Shown piece by piece: positions 10,601 through 21,085 of a stretch of 24,347 nucleotides of DNA (its first letter is position 1; the number at the start of each line of letters is the position of its first letter). Source of the DNA: Amanita rubescens (Eukaryota > Basidiomycota > Agaricomycetes > Agaricales > Amanitaceae); contig WION01000686.1 of NCBI GenBank assembly GCA_015039365.1, positions 1 to 24,347 of the forward strand, read 5' to 3'. The notes beneath the pieces are model-generated. The model was not told where the DNA came from. It searched no databases and worked only from the letters and a program-made list of their open reading frames with translations. The position numbers and the translations under genes are program-made.

Positions 10601-10842
10601 AACTGTTCTGGCGCCTCTCTGTTAGGGCCAGAATTCGACTATTGGAATGAACATCAAAATGATTCTTGCATGTATTATTGTAGTTTACAGGCAGACGAGT
10701 TGATTATACACATAATTCATCCGATCATCTCGTACGACGGAGAAAAAGAAGGTGCATATTAAATAAATTAAAAGTCAACGTGAAAACTGTGGTTGCATGA
10801 GCGTGGAGAGCGTTCCGCAAGTGATAAATGCTCACTTTGAGT
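7674..10842. other. Gene-poor stretch of 3.2 kb
   Basis: No convincing gene is seen on either strand. Open frames exist, for example 8491-8757 (+), 10183-10449 (+) and a short ATG frame at 9881-10027 (+, 48 codons), but none shows a recognisable motif or a clear splice partner. A short repeat of ACCTTT (three copies) lies near 9263-9280. Around 10300-10490 another frame reads plausibly protein-like (VTVTLDFLDAVLHSCAV) but is broken by a stop. The left end should contain the promoter of the monooxygenase gene; the right end holds the 3' flank of the Tyr-rich gene. Confidence 0.4.
10025..10048. repeat. Perfect hairpin, 9-bp stem
   Basis: TAATCTCTT and AAGAGATTA are perfect inverted copies separated by six bases (AAACTC). 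No gene next to it explains the structure. It may be a chance hairpin in AT-rich DNA. Confidence 0.4.
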
Positions 10843-11322
10843 TTAATCATGGTGCCGCTTGTGTCGCCTTGAACTTCTGATGATCACCGTTTGCGGGATC
10901 GACGGATAGGATTGATACCGATAGTACGGAGATTGACGTGGATCCACACCGGTATTGTAGGGTACACCCATGACGCCGAGTTGGTTGTTAGGGTATCCGG
11001 GTGACATGATTAACATTCCGGTACCCGGATCCGCTGAAGTCATGTACGGGCTGTTATAGGCTTGCGTGCCAAAGTATGGTGATACTGGCGTGCCCCATGG
11101 ACCCGGAAACTGTTGCGCCAGTGAGGTGTACCCTGGGACATATCCCGGTGCATATCCTGTTGTTCCATATTGGGGAAGTGTGGACGCATAAGAGGTACCG
11201 TAACCGTAACCGTACCTCCCAGGGGAGGAAGTGTATGTGCAACTTGAAGAACGCCCGCCGTACAGGCTCAGAGGCATCGTTTCACTGCCGTAGTATGTTA
11301 TCGTGCTGGGTGCTAGTTGCAT
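10843..11322 (-). CDS. Tyr/Gly/Pro-rich low-complexity protein, unknown function
   Basis: A single uninterrupted frame of 159 residues begins at an ATG in good context (ACCATGC). The product is not recognised. It is very rich in Tyr, Gly, Pro and Ser, with blocks such as RYGYGYGTSY and YAPGYVPGYTS, and ends in a basic, His-rich tail RSSRRHKRHHD. There is no signal peptide, membrane segment or cysteine pattern. The composition, with aromatic stickers spaced by Gly/Ser/Pro plus an Arg/His patch, is that of an intrinsically disordered or prion-like domain that might phase-separate or bind nucleic acid; this is inference from composition only. A TATA-like CATATAAAG lies about 32-40 bases upstream of the ATG (11354-11362 on the plus strand), implying a very short 5' UTR. 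The gene is divergent from the LSH-type remodeller. Confidence 0.6.
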   Translation of the reverse strand: MQLAPSTITYYGSETMPLSLYGGRSSSCTYTSSPGRYGYGYGTSYASTLPQYGTTGYAPGYVPGYTSLAQQFPGPWGTPVSPYFGTQAYNSPYMTSADPGTGMLIMSPGYPNNQLGVMGVPYNTGVDPRQSPYYRYQSYPSIPQTVIIRSSRRHKRHHD

Positions 11323-11406
11323 GGTGATGTCGGCTTTGGACCCGGATGGAGCGCTTTATATGGCAAAATGCTTGCACACCCTTACACAGCAAGGAGGTAG
11401 TGCTGT

Positions 11407-11414
11407 TGACGTCA
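11407..11414. promoter_or_regulatory. CRE/ATF-type palindrome TGACGTCA
   Basis: Perfect 8-bp palindrome, the consensus for bZIP factors of the CREB/ATF class. It is 85 bases upstream of the minus-strand ATG and 238 upstream of the plus-strand ATG. Confidence 0.45.
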
Positions 11415-11566
11415 ATGAATTGTTTTGGATATGAGCCACAGCAAAGTCTGCGATAGGTCATGATAGAGATAGAGATAGAGAAAGGCTAAAGCTAATTTGC
11501 CAGGTGTGTGAGTCCAGGCGGTGCTAGTGCGGGGAACTTCGGACGCACCGGTCCGATGGGCGAGCA

Positions 11567-11572
11567 CACGTG
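11567..11572. promoter_or_regulatory. E-box CACGTG
   Basis: Palindromic bHLH site in the sequence CACACGTGACG, about 80 bases before the ATG of the LSH-type gene. In fungi this core is used by Cbf1/Pho4-like factors. Confidence 0.4.
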
Positions 11573-11651
11573 ACGCTGACTTAAGAGTTACTTTAGGGCC
11601 GGTACAGGCGCGTCCCGGACGCGGGTCGCGTCATACAAAGTCAGCGCAACC

Positions 11652-14982
<3,331 letters not shown>

Positions 14983-15358
14983 GGATTTGTTAGATATACA
15001 TACATATATCCTTGTAGATAATAGATACTATTGCTGTAAAATATTGTTAATAATAGGGACTTGCAGTGAGACAAAACATTGAAAGCATCATTGGTAGCCA
15101 AATGTTACTACATACATATCAATTCCTTGCTCATCCATGCTCATCTAGCCCACCCTCAACAATTGCCTCAATTTTGTTGAAACATGCAACTGAGAGTGAG
15201 AGCACAAGAATAATGAGAACACAATGGACATTGTTCTTTGCAAATAACTGGTTGCACTGACCAGTTGCAACTGTTCTTTCACTGGTTTTTGTTTTTTCCA
15301 AAATTAGACAACACCAGACCAGTCTTGTTACAAACATGGTACAGACTCCTACATTATG
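14983..15358. other. 3' flank of LSH-type gene, with a repeat module
   Basis: The first part is AT-rich 3' UTR. At 15262-15273 lies the perfect palindrome CAGTTGCAACTG, inside a wider inverted repeat (AACTGGT..ACCAGTT, 15247-15267). From 15276 to about 15312 a T-rich module (CTTTCACTGG, T tract, CCAAAATTAG) recurs at 20329-20369, marking the start of repeat-derived DNA. Confidence 0.5.
15276..15312. repeat. Dispersed T-rich repeat, copy 1
   Basis: CTTTCACTGG, a T/G tract, then CCAAAATTAG and a CAAC stretch. A second copy with a longer T tract lies at 20329-20369. Both are followed by words like ACCAG and CAGTCTTG, so they probably belong to one repeat family. Confidence 0.6.
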
Positions 15359-15406
15359 CATCAGCAACCCTGCAAAAAAACTTGTGCAAACTTGTGCAGT
15401 CTTGTG

Positions 15407-15489
15407 AACTTATTGACTTATCTGCCATCAAACTTATGGTAAATTTGGTAATTGTAAACTTATCAACTTATCTGCAATCAAACTTATGG
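15407..15489. repeat. Two-copy tandem repeat, 50-bp period
   Basis: Bases 15407-15439 and 15457-15489 are 33-bp copies with three mismatches (both contain ACTTATCTGC and ATCAAACTTATGG). The repeat lies inside the MITE-like unit. Confidence 0.7.
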
Positions 15490-15694
15490 CACTTATCAAT
15501 ATGTAAACTCAACAACAATTGCAATGTTAATCTTGAGCACATTTGTAATTGTAAACCCATTGTCTGATGATGACTTATGATGACTGAAATGAACTTGAAA
15601 GGATAATCATGATTACCTGGATGCAACTTCTAGACTTACAGATTTAATTATATTTTAATGACCATGTCTAGTTGACACTTACTATGTCTTGACA

Positions 15695-15800
15695 TCTGAC
15701 ATTCTTCAACACCCCTAACCAACTGTTCCTAGCATCTGATATACTTGAATACCCCTGACCAACTTGCCCAAATATCTGGTGATCATCTATATCCCTGACC
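15695..15800. repeat. Degenerate tandem repeat, about 40-bp period
   Basis: Three imperfect units begin near 15697, 15737 and 15776 with CTGACATTC, CTGATATAC and CTGGTGATC, and share the core CCCCTAACCAAC / CCCCTGACCAAC / TCCCTGACCTGG. It also lies within the MITE-like unit. Confidence 0.5.
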
Positions 15801-15856
15801 TGGGTCACCTTATTCTCTTACACAAGTTCATAAGTTTTTTTGCAGGGTTGCTGATG

Positions 15857-16696
15857 TGATTACATAATACATCAGACATGCTTACTTTTTTGTCTATGAG
15901 TACTCCTTACACTGCCCCCATTATGTTCACCACATACGGTGATACGCAGCAAGCGCACTCAACCACTAACCAAACCCAACAAACACCTGAAGTGCAGTGG
16001 CACCCTCTTAGTGTAGGGAACCGAAGGTAAAAGAAGGGATCAAAGAGGATTGAACAATGGTCGAAGTTCGCTTTTGTTTTGCGAGTCCAGGAGACTTCTC
16101 AGATGCCTCGTAAGGTAGTATTTGATCGAATAAGCAGTAGAGGATGAGTGTGGCAAGGAGGGAAACCTAAGATAACTGAAATCGCAGCTAAATGAAGAAA
16201 CTCGAACTTCTGGATTGCAGTGAATCGCAGAAAGAACTAAAAACTGCAGTAAGACGCAATTGCAGGACTCTAAGGACACAACTCTGGATGCAGTGAACTC
16301 AAGACTAGCTTCTAATTCCGACTCTGAGGGAAGGGGGAAGGGGAAATCTATTTTTCTGTCTATCTAAGACAGAATATATATGATAGTTATTTTTAGTTAG
16401 GCTAAAGGAAAAGGGAACAGAATAGGTAGCTAAGTAAGCATTGTGCCGACAAGCACGTGCCGATATTCTATATAGAGAAGGGATCCTGTGAGTGCAAAGT
16501 AAAAGAAATCGAAAAGAAACAAAATAAACAAAATTCTATACAGCAACAGCGGTGCTGACGTTAAGCTCCGAGCAGTGGACTCGATGATAGTCTGGAATGA
16601 CGATTGACACTTGACGATACTTGGGCGCTGAGTGGAAAGCGAGACGATGCTGAAATACGGGGGAAATGAACCTTATCGAAGGTGACAGAACTTCTT
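15857..16696. other. Non-coding, repeat-like stretch; possible minus-strand LTR
   Basis: No gene is seen. Read on the minus strand, 16452 to 16012 starts TGTCGGCACAATGC and ends CCTACA. It has a TATA-like CATATATATTCTG with a TCTGTC..GACAGA hairpin near 16350-16380, and carries pyrimidine tracts, the general look of an LTR. There is no clean target duplication (CTTAG against AGCAC), so this is only a suggestion. Three GCAGT/GCAG-bearing words recur at 16215-16295. Confidence 0.25.
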
Positions 16697-17238
16697 TTAG
16701 GCTCGGATGTATTCGTTCTGGAGTCGTTCTACCTCTGGATGATTAAGTAAATCACGCAGGATGTTGACAACATGCCAGGTAGTCAGGCAAGGGTAGATAC
16801 AGGGTGCCGGGACAAGCTGGGGGAATATGTCTCCTTTTCTGGTCATGAGGAGGTAGTGGGTGTGGCATTGGTCGATAATGATATAAGGGCCGCCGTGGTC
16901 AATCTCCAGTCCTCATCCTGCGATGTGTGGCCTATGGACAACCCTATGAACTAGCTGTCCGCACCCTAGGTAGATGGTGCTCTGGTTGCCTTGCTCAAGA
17001 CCGAAATACTCGACGCGATTGATAAGGTCGAGCTTGAATCCGTTTCTTCGCCGATCCTCTACGCTCTGCTCTGGCTCATCCATCCATCTCCTATGCCTTA
17101 TCTCGTTGCCAGTACATGGGGTGACTGTAGCGTGAAACTCTCCTCCTACAAGCGGGGACGCCGAAAGCCGTCTAGATTGACCGAATATAGTGCCTAGCAA
17201 GTGATACCAGTCGCCGCTGTAACAAGCCAATTCCGGCT
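16697..17238 (-). pseudogene. Unrecognised coding-like frame with one internal stop
   Basis: On the minus strand one frame runs from just after a TAG near 17239 to TAA at 16699-16697, about 180 codons, interrupted only by a TGA at 16915-16913. There is no ATG at its start. The product is protein-like in composition (for example WYHLLGTIFGQSRRLSASP before the stop; TTWHVVNILRDLLNHPEVER after it) but is not recognised. In this repeat-rich setting a decayed transposon gene is the likeliest reading; a gene with an unseen intron over the TGA is the alternative. Confidence 0.3.
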
Positions 17239-18300
17239 ACATTGGAACCGATCTCCGAAACCTTCTGAAGCTCCCCGAAGCACTCCGAGCCTATGCTCGA
17301 TCCCGGAGGATGATTGTTTGTGTTCGGATGCATGCACAGACCCTCGGACTCGGTGCAGGATTCATCACATGGTCACCTCATGCCTCCGTAGTATATATAC
17401 CATTGTGTATGTAGTTGTAGTTAGCGAATTATCACCCCATTACTGCTCCGAGTTTGATTCCTTCGGTTCCCTTCATTCCTCGGTGCTTTGGACACCTTCC
17501 ACTCATTCACCTTTGCCTTCGGCACTCTCTCTGCCTCCGAGGCACCCCCAGGACTGACCTCCAAAGCCCCTTTGGCTGAATGCACTTCCGCATCAGCCTT
17601 GTTCTGATCGTTTCACCGCGCCTCCTGTTAAACGAGGGGTTGATGCTCCCATAGGGATATGCTGGGTCTTGCAAGCTGCGTATCGGCGCATTGTCTCCTT
17701 CTCGGAAAAGGGGATACTTGGGTGGAGGCGTCAAAAGCCACTCAATAAGAGGCCACACTCTATCACCATTCTCCTGGATCACATCGTTAGCTGAGAGTGC
17801 TGAGGAATTCATCTGGGAAGAAGGGGAAAGCGTCAAGAGAAACACTATTCAATCCGAGTCCTCTTTTTCCATGCTGTGTGATTCCGAGGTTGCCAAGGAT
17901 GATTGCTGATGCGCCTTTTGATGCTCCTTGCTGATCCTGCCTCGGATGAGTCATGGTCCACAAGTCCATGTGATCCGAATGCTCCAAAATGCCTAAGGCC
18001 TAAGACTTGAATCTAATCAAACCTGTTGCTCTTCTTTTGAGTTTGTTCTTTCTTTCCAGCTTCGGTCCGCTTCGGCAATCGTCCTATCGCTTCGGTAGGT
18101 CTTCCTTTATGTGCATTTTCTCCGTCCAGCCGCTCCTCCAGTCCATCAACGGACTACCTCATTCCCTTGCTATACCCATTCTGCTTCCCCTATGCCCAAC
18201 TCCTTGTCCACACACATATGATCCCCTATGCCCCTTTGTTTTGTCTACCTTTGTTATTGCCCTTGTTCCACTTATGACACAGCTGTGTTTCCCAGTATGT
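17231..18300. other. Repeat-region DNA with CCGA/TTCGG-rich words and a minus-strand coding-like frame
   Basis: From about 17240 to 18100 the words CTCCGA, CTCGGA and TTCGG recur many times, a compositional bias absent from the neighbouring AT-rich DNA and typical of some fungal LTR or leader sequences. On the minus strand a frame from an ATG at 17812 to 17507 reads MNSSALSANDVIQENGDR and then a proline/arginine-rich stretch; it is not recognised and may be a gag relic. No complete gene is supported. Confidence 0.3.
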
Positions 18301-19125
18301 ATTTAAACCGACCAGACCAAGACTTGTCATGATCATGTCAATCTCCACCTACAATGTGTCCATGCTAGGAGCATTTGACAAAGTAGACTAAGTCCAATGG
18401 ACAAGCCAAACAAAGGTGAACAAATAAGCTAAGTAATAAGATGACTAGAAGAAGTCTTTTACTTGAGAGCGATAATGAATGGAGTATGAACAACATTCTT
18501 AGGTGAGACGAGGTGATAATGGGTTGACAACTAGAGAGTTTGTATTGGACAACTAAGTTGAACTTAGGGTTCGACCGTGACTCTACTAGTACAGTCCTTC
18601 AACTGGATCTTAAAACTCTAGTGGAGATTGCCAAAGATTTAAGAGAATCTCTCTTTGGAAATGTTTGGTGCTCTTCCTCTGGCTCTCTTTGGCAATGTTT
18701 GAAAAGCATCAAAAAGCATTGAAATTGTTGCTATTGAGCTAGGACTGTCATAAGTGCCTTGTTATTGCATTGTAGTCATTGGGAGCATGTTGGGAATGTG
18801 TTGAGAACATGTAGAAGGTGTTGGGACAAGTGCTGGATGTCATATGAGGCTTCTAGAGCTGTGCCAAAGAGATAGTAAAGAGAATGTAAAGAGATTGCCA
18901 AATAGAGGTCACATCACATGTCACCACATCTTTCTCCATACACAAAACTACATCCCTTGATAGTAATCTCAGGCTTTGCTCTTCTACACCATTTCATTCA
19001 TGAAGGGATCATCAGTTCATAAACTATTTATTAATATTAATAGGGAATGGCAGGGGTATACCCTCAATGATCCCTATTTATTACTGTCTAACAGAGCACA
19101 ACTATGTATGGCCCAACAGTGTTTG
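18301..19125. other. Repeat debris, including an old LTR fragment
   Basis: Around 18480-18593 the sequence resembles part of the Ty3/gypsy LTR further right (CTAAGT-GAACTTAGGGTTCGAC at 18553-18575 and 19307-19329), so an older, diverged LTR fragment probably ends near 18593. A 31-bp block follows at 18594-18624. ATTGCCAAAGA (18627-18637) and its inverse TCTTTGGCAAT (18686-18696) form a hairpin, and GAGATTGCCAAA recurs near 18890. No gene is seen. Confidence 0.4.
18594..18624. repeat. 31-bp direct repeat, copy 1
   Basis: Begins GTCCTTCAACTGG and ends ACTCTAGTGG. It is identical over all 31 bases to 20418-20448 on the same strand, 1.8 kb away. The flanks differ on both sides. Confidence 0.8.
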
Positions 19126-20058
19126 TGTTACGAACTCGTTAATCTCAACCTAAGTTGCAACGGCAACTCTAGTCACGATTACAAGTCTTAAGTCAAACGT
19201 TAAGATTATAAGTTCAATACTAAGTCAAGACGTTGACTTAGGATCTGAGGACGATTGTGGTAGATGAGTTAAGAGTACGGTTATATTGCCAGACGACAAT
19301 AAACAGCTAAGTCGAACTTAGGGTTCGACTCTAGAATACATGAGGTACTTATACTAGCAAGTACAAAGAGACGTACTAATTAATGAATAAAGGTAAGTAC
19401 GAATGTAAGTATAAGGACGGCGTCATATGTGGAACAAGGGATGGTATATGTAAGTAAACGAGTTAGTCCGTATGGATCGAGCATAAGGGATGAGACGGAT
19501 AAGGTATGCATAAAGAAAATGAACATGTCCGACGTATCATGTAAGCATAATGCGGGAGTCCGTACCGTGTTGTAACAGTTTGATGTTTTGAGTTGTGGTT
19601 GGATCCTACACACAAATCTGAAGCAAGGTTGGTGCTGATGCAGGTGGCACTTCCCAATCAGTATTGTTGCCAGAGTTTCCCAGATTTGTATTTTATCATT
19701 TATGTAGAAAGAGTGGTAGAGGGCATGATAGAAAAAAAAGCTAGTATGTCACCAGAGATTGTTGGGGCTTCTAGAGTGCCTGTATGTGCCAGCCAGGACT
19801 TTGGCATGGTGGGTTGTTGTCTGTGTCCAGTTCTTGACTTTGTAGGCAGAGGTACATACATATATGTACATATGGCTGTGTATGGTTCAGTGTGGCAGTC
19901 CACATCTCAGCTGGCCCCCTTGAGATATATTTTTATGTGGATTATATAATCCAGGATGTGCCACAGTTTAATGGGAACAAGAATGGAGAGAGGTTTCAGG
20001 TTATAAAACCTAGACCTTTGTTTCACTATGGCCTCAGGGTCATGAATGGGTTATGATA

Positions 20059-20297
20059 GACCATGAATTGGTCATAATTGCATTTCAGGTGTTCTTAATG
20101 GTGAATCACCATTGCTCATTATCAATAATGACTGTTCATGATAAATTACAAGATTTTTGGAAATTTAGTGATTCATGACTGACTCATATTCATGAAAATT
20201 CACCAAGAAGCATCATGAATCACTAGTGATCATCACAGTTCTTGATGCATTGTCCTGAAATGATGGTAATTGATGATCAGTGATGAGCATGCATCAC
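20059..20297. repeat. Cluster of five short palindromes
   Basis: GACCA/TGGTC (20059-20073), AATGGTGA/TCACCATT with a 1-base loop (20097-20113), TCATTAT/ATAATGA (20116-20131), the perfect 12-mer ATCACTAGTGAT (20219-20230) and GTGATG/CATCAC (20280-20297) lie within 240 bases of the insertion. Confidence 0.6.
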
Positions 20298-20328
20298 TTA
20301 TTTTTGTCCAATTTTGTGGAGCAAAAGT

Positions 20329-20369
20329 CTTTCACTGGTTTTTTTTTGTTTTTCCCAAAATTAGGCAAC
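20329..20369. repeat. Dispersed T-rich repeat, copy 2
   Basis: Second copy of the module at 15276-15312, with a longer T tract. It lies inside the insertion in the LTR. Confidence 0.6.
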
Positions 20370-20417
20370 TGCAACCAATGGTCTGGTTGTTGACCAGTCC
20401 AGTCTTGGTTTTTTTTG

Positions 20418-20448
20418 GTCCTTCAACTGGATCTTAAAACTCTAGTGG
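20418..20448. repeat. 31-bp direct repeat, copy 2
   Basis: Identical to 18594-18624; lies inside the insertion in the LTR. Confidence 0.8.
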
Positions 20449-20765
20449 TACAAGAGCATTCACTGTAGGCACATGACAGTGGACACATACAATATTAAGA
20501 AGTGACACAGTAGGCTGCATGCTGTACTGCAAAGGGGGTGTGAGGCATGGAACTATGTGTTGTTGCTACCAAATCATTGGGTTTTAACAGGAGCATTCCC
20601 ACAGTATGAGCTTGCCAGCATAAGACTGAAGCCCTTCATTTTGTTACAAACGTACGTCATGGCCTATCTTTATCTTATCTTATCATCTATGTCATCCCTC
20701 CTATGTCATTATTTGCATATGCGTTCCTTCCGGAACATTCATCGTTTATCATATGCCAATTACCT

Positions 20766-20836
20766 TTATCACATGTATGTCGTTTTCACATGTTAACCGT
20801 TTCATTATCACATGCAACCGTTTTCATTATCACATG
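20766..20836 (+). promoter_or_regulatory. Three copies of TTATCACATG in the LTR U3
   Basis: The 10-mer occurs at 20766-20775, 20805-20814 and 20827-20836. The last two belong to a tandem duplication of about 22 bp (AACCGTT..CATGCA). They end 38 bases before the TATA box, where an upstream activating element would be expected. The word combines a GATA-type core (TTATC) with an E-box-like CACATG. Confidence 0.5.
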
Positions 20837-20873
20837 CATATATACTTACCATATTTGCGTATGTACTTTGTAC

Positions 20874-20880
20874 TATATAA
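20874..20880 (+). promoter_or_regulatory. TATA box of the LTR promoter
   Basis: TATATAA in CTATATAAATC. The predicted mRNA start at 20907 is 33 bases downstream of its first base, the normal spacing. Confidence 0.6.
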
Positions 20881-20906
20881 ATCACGCAAATATACGACTA
20901 GACCTC

Positions 20907-20917
20907 AGTCTAGTTTT
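20907..20917 (+). promoter_or_regulatory. Predicted mRNA 5' end / self-primer
   Basis: AGTCTAGTTTT is exactly complementary to the primer-binding site at 21075-21085 and sits at the TATA-defined start. It overlaps a hairpin, ACTAGAC/GTCTAGT (20897-20914), whose left arm would lie outside the transcript if transcription starts at A20907. Confidence 0.6.
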
Positions 20918-21074
20918 TAACAGTCAAAATCTGTCTCATTATCGTCTAAGCTCCCTTGAGGACTTATCCGATAACACTCTTATTCTTTGAACGTTCTTAA
21001 GTGCCGGAACTCCCTTGAGGAACCTACGGTACCTGATAGGCTTGACTTATCAGTGAACGAACAAACGTAACAAT

Positions 21075-21085
21075 AAAACTAGACT
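21075..21085 (+). promoter_or_regulatory. Self-complementary primer-binding site
   Basis: AAAACTAGACT begins two bases after the LTR end, where LTR elements place the minus-strand primer site. It does not start with TGG as a tRNA 3'-end complement should. It pairs over 11 bases with the predicted 5' end of the element's own RNA. Confidence 0.65.

Larger units (their letters stand above)
11323..11651. promoter_or_regulatory. Divergent promoter region between Tyr-rich gene and LSH-type gene
   Basis: These 329 bases separate two start codons facing away from each other. They contain a perfect CRE palindrome TGACGTCA, an E-box CACGTG followed by AC, a TATA-like element on the minus strand and a short GATAGA tandem repeat (11462-11480). 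The mix suggests bZIP, bHLH and possibly GATA-factor input; which gene each site serves cannot be told. Confidence 0.5.
15359..15856. mobile_element. MITE-like unit with 25-bp perfect terminal inverted repeats
   Basis: Bases 15359-15383 (CATCAGCAACCC..AAAACTT) are the exact inverse complement of 15832-15856. The match resumes inwards after a 2-base indel (AACTTGTG against its complement), and outside the arms a weaker match (ATTATG) follows after a 6-base gap. The 498-bp unit is AT-rich, contains tandem repeats and has no coding frame of note, as expected of a non-autonomous DNA transposon. No perfect target-site duplication is evident, so the exact ends and superfamily are open; a hAT-like or other cut-and-paste parent is a guess. 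Confidence 0.65.
19566..20650. mobile_element. Insertion inside the LTR, TGTAACA..TGTTACA ends
   Basis: CGTAC occurs at 19561-19565 and again at 20651-20655, compatible with a 5-bp target duplication around a 1,085-bp insert. Just inside are TTGTAACA (19570-19577) and its inverse TGTTACAA, like the ends of a solo LTR. The inverted ends are offset from the duplication by a few bases, so the boundaries are approximate. The insert differs in texture from the LTR: it is full of TCATGA/ATGATGA words and palindromes, has no convincing gene, and carries two repeats also found at 15.3 and 18.6 kb. Confidence 0.5.
19126..21072 (+). mobile_element. 5' LTR of the Ty3/gypsy element, split by an insertion
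   Basis: The ends are TGTTAC (19126) and GTAACA (21067-21072), a perfect 6-bp inverted pair of the TG..CA type. The right end is fixed by the primer-binding site two bases later. Without the insertion at 19566-20650 the LTR would be about 860 bp. It contains a TATA box, tandem U3 words and, in the transcribed part, CTCCCTTGAGGA twice (near 20950 and 21010). The left end has no second LTR in the window to confirm it. Confidence 0.65.

Noticed and set aside
16012..16452. Possible solo LTR on the minus strand (TGTCGGCAC..CCTACA)
   Set aside because: Flanks show no target duplication and there is no second copy in the window, so it is described but not called as an element.
18007..18306. 99-codon hydrophobic plus-strand frame
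   Set aside because: It comes from pyrimidine-rich repeat DNA (many CTT/CCT words), has no ATG at its start and resembles no family known to me.
19593..19949. 118-codon frame inside the LTR insertion
   Set aside because: No conserved motif and low-complexity repeats nearby; probably fortuitous.
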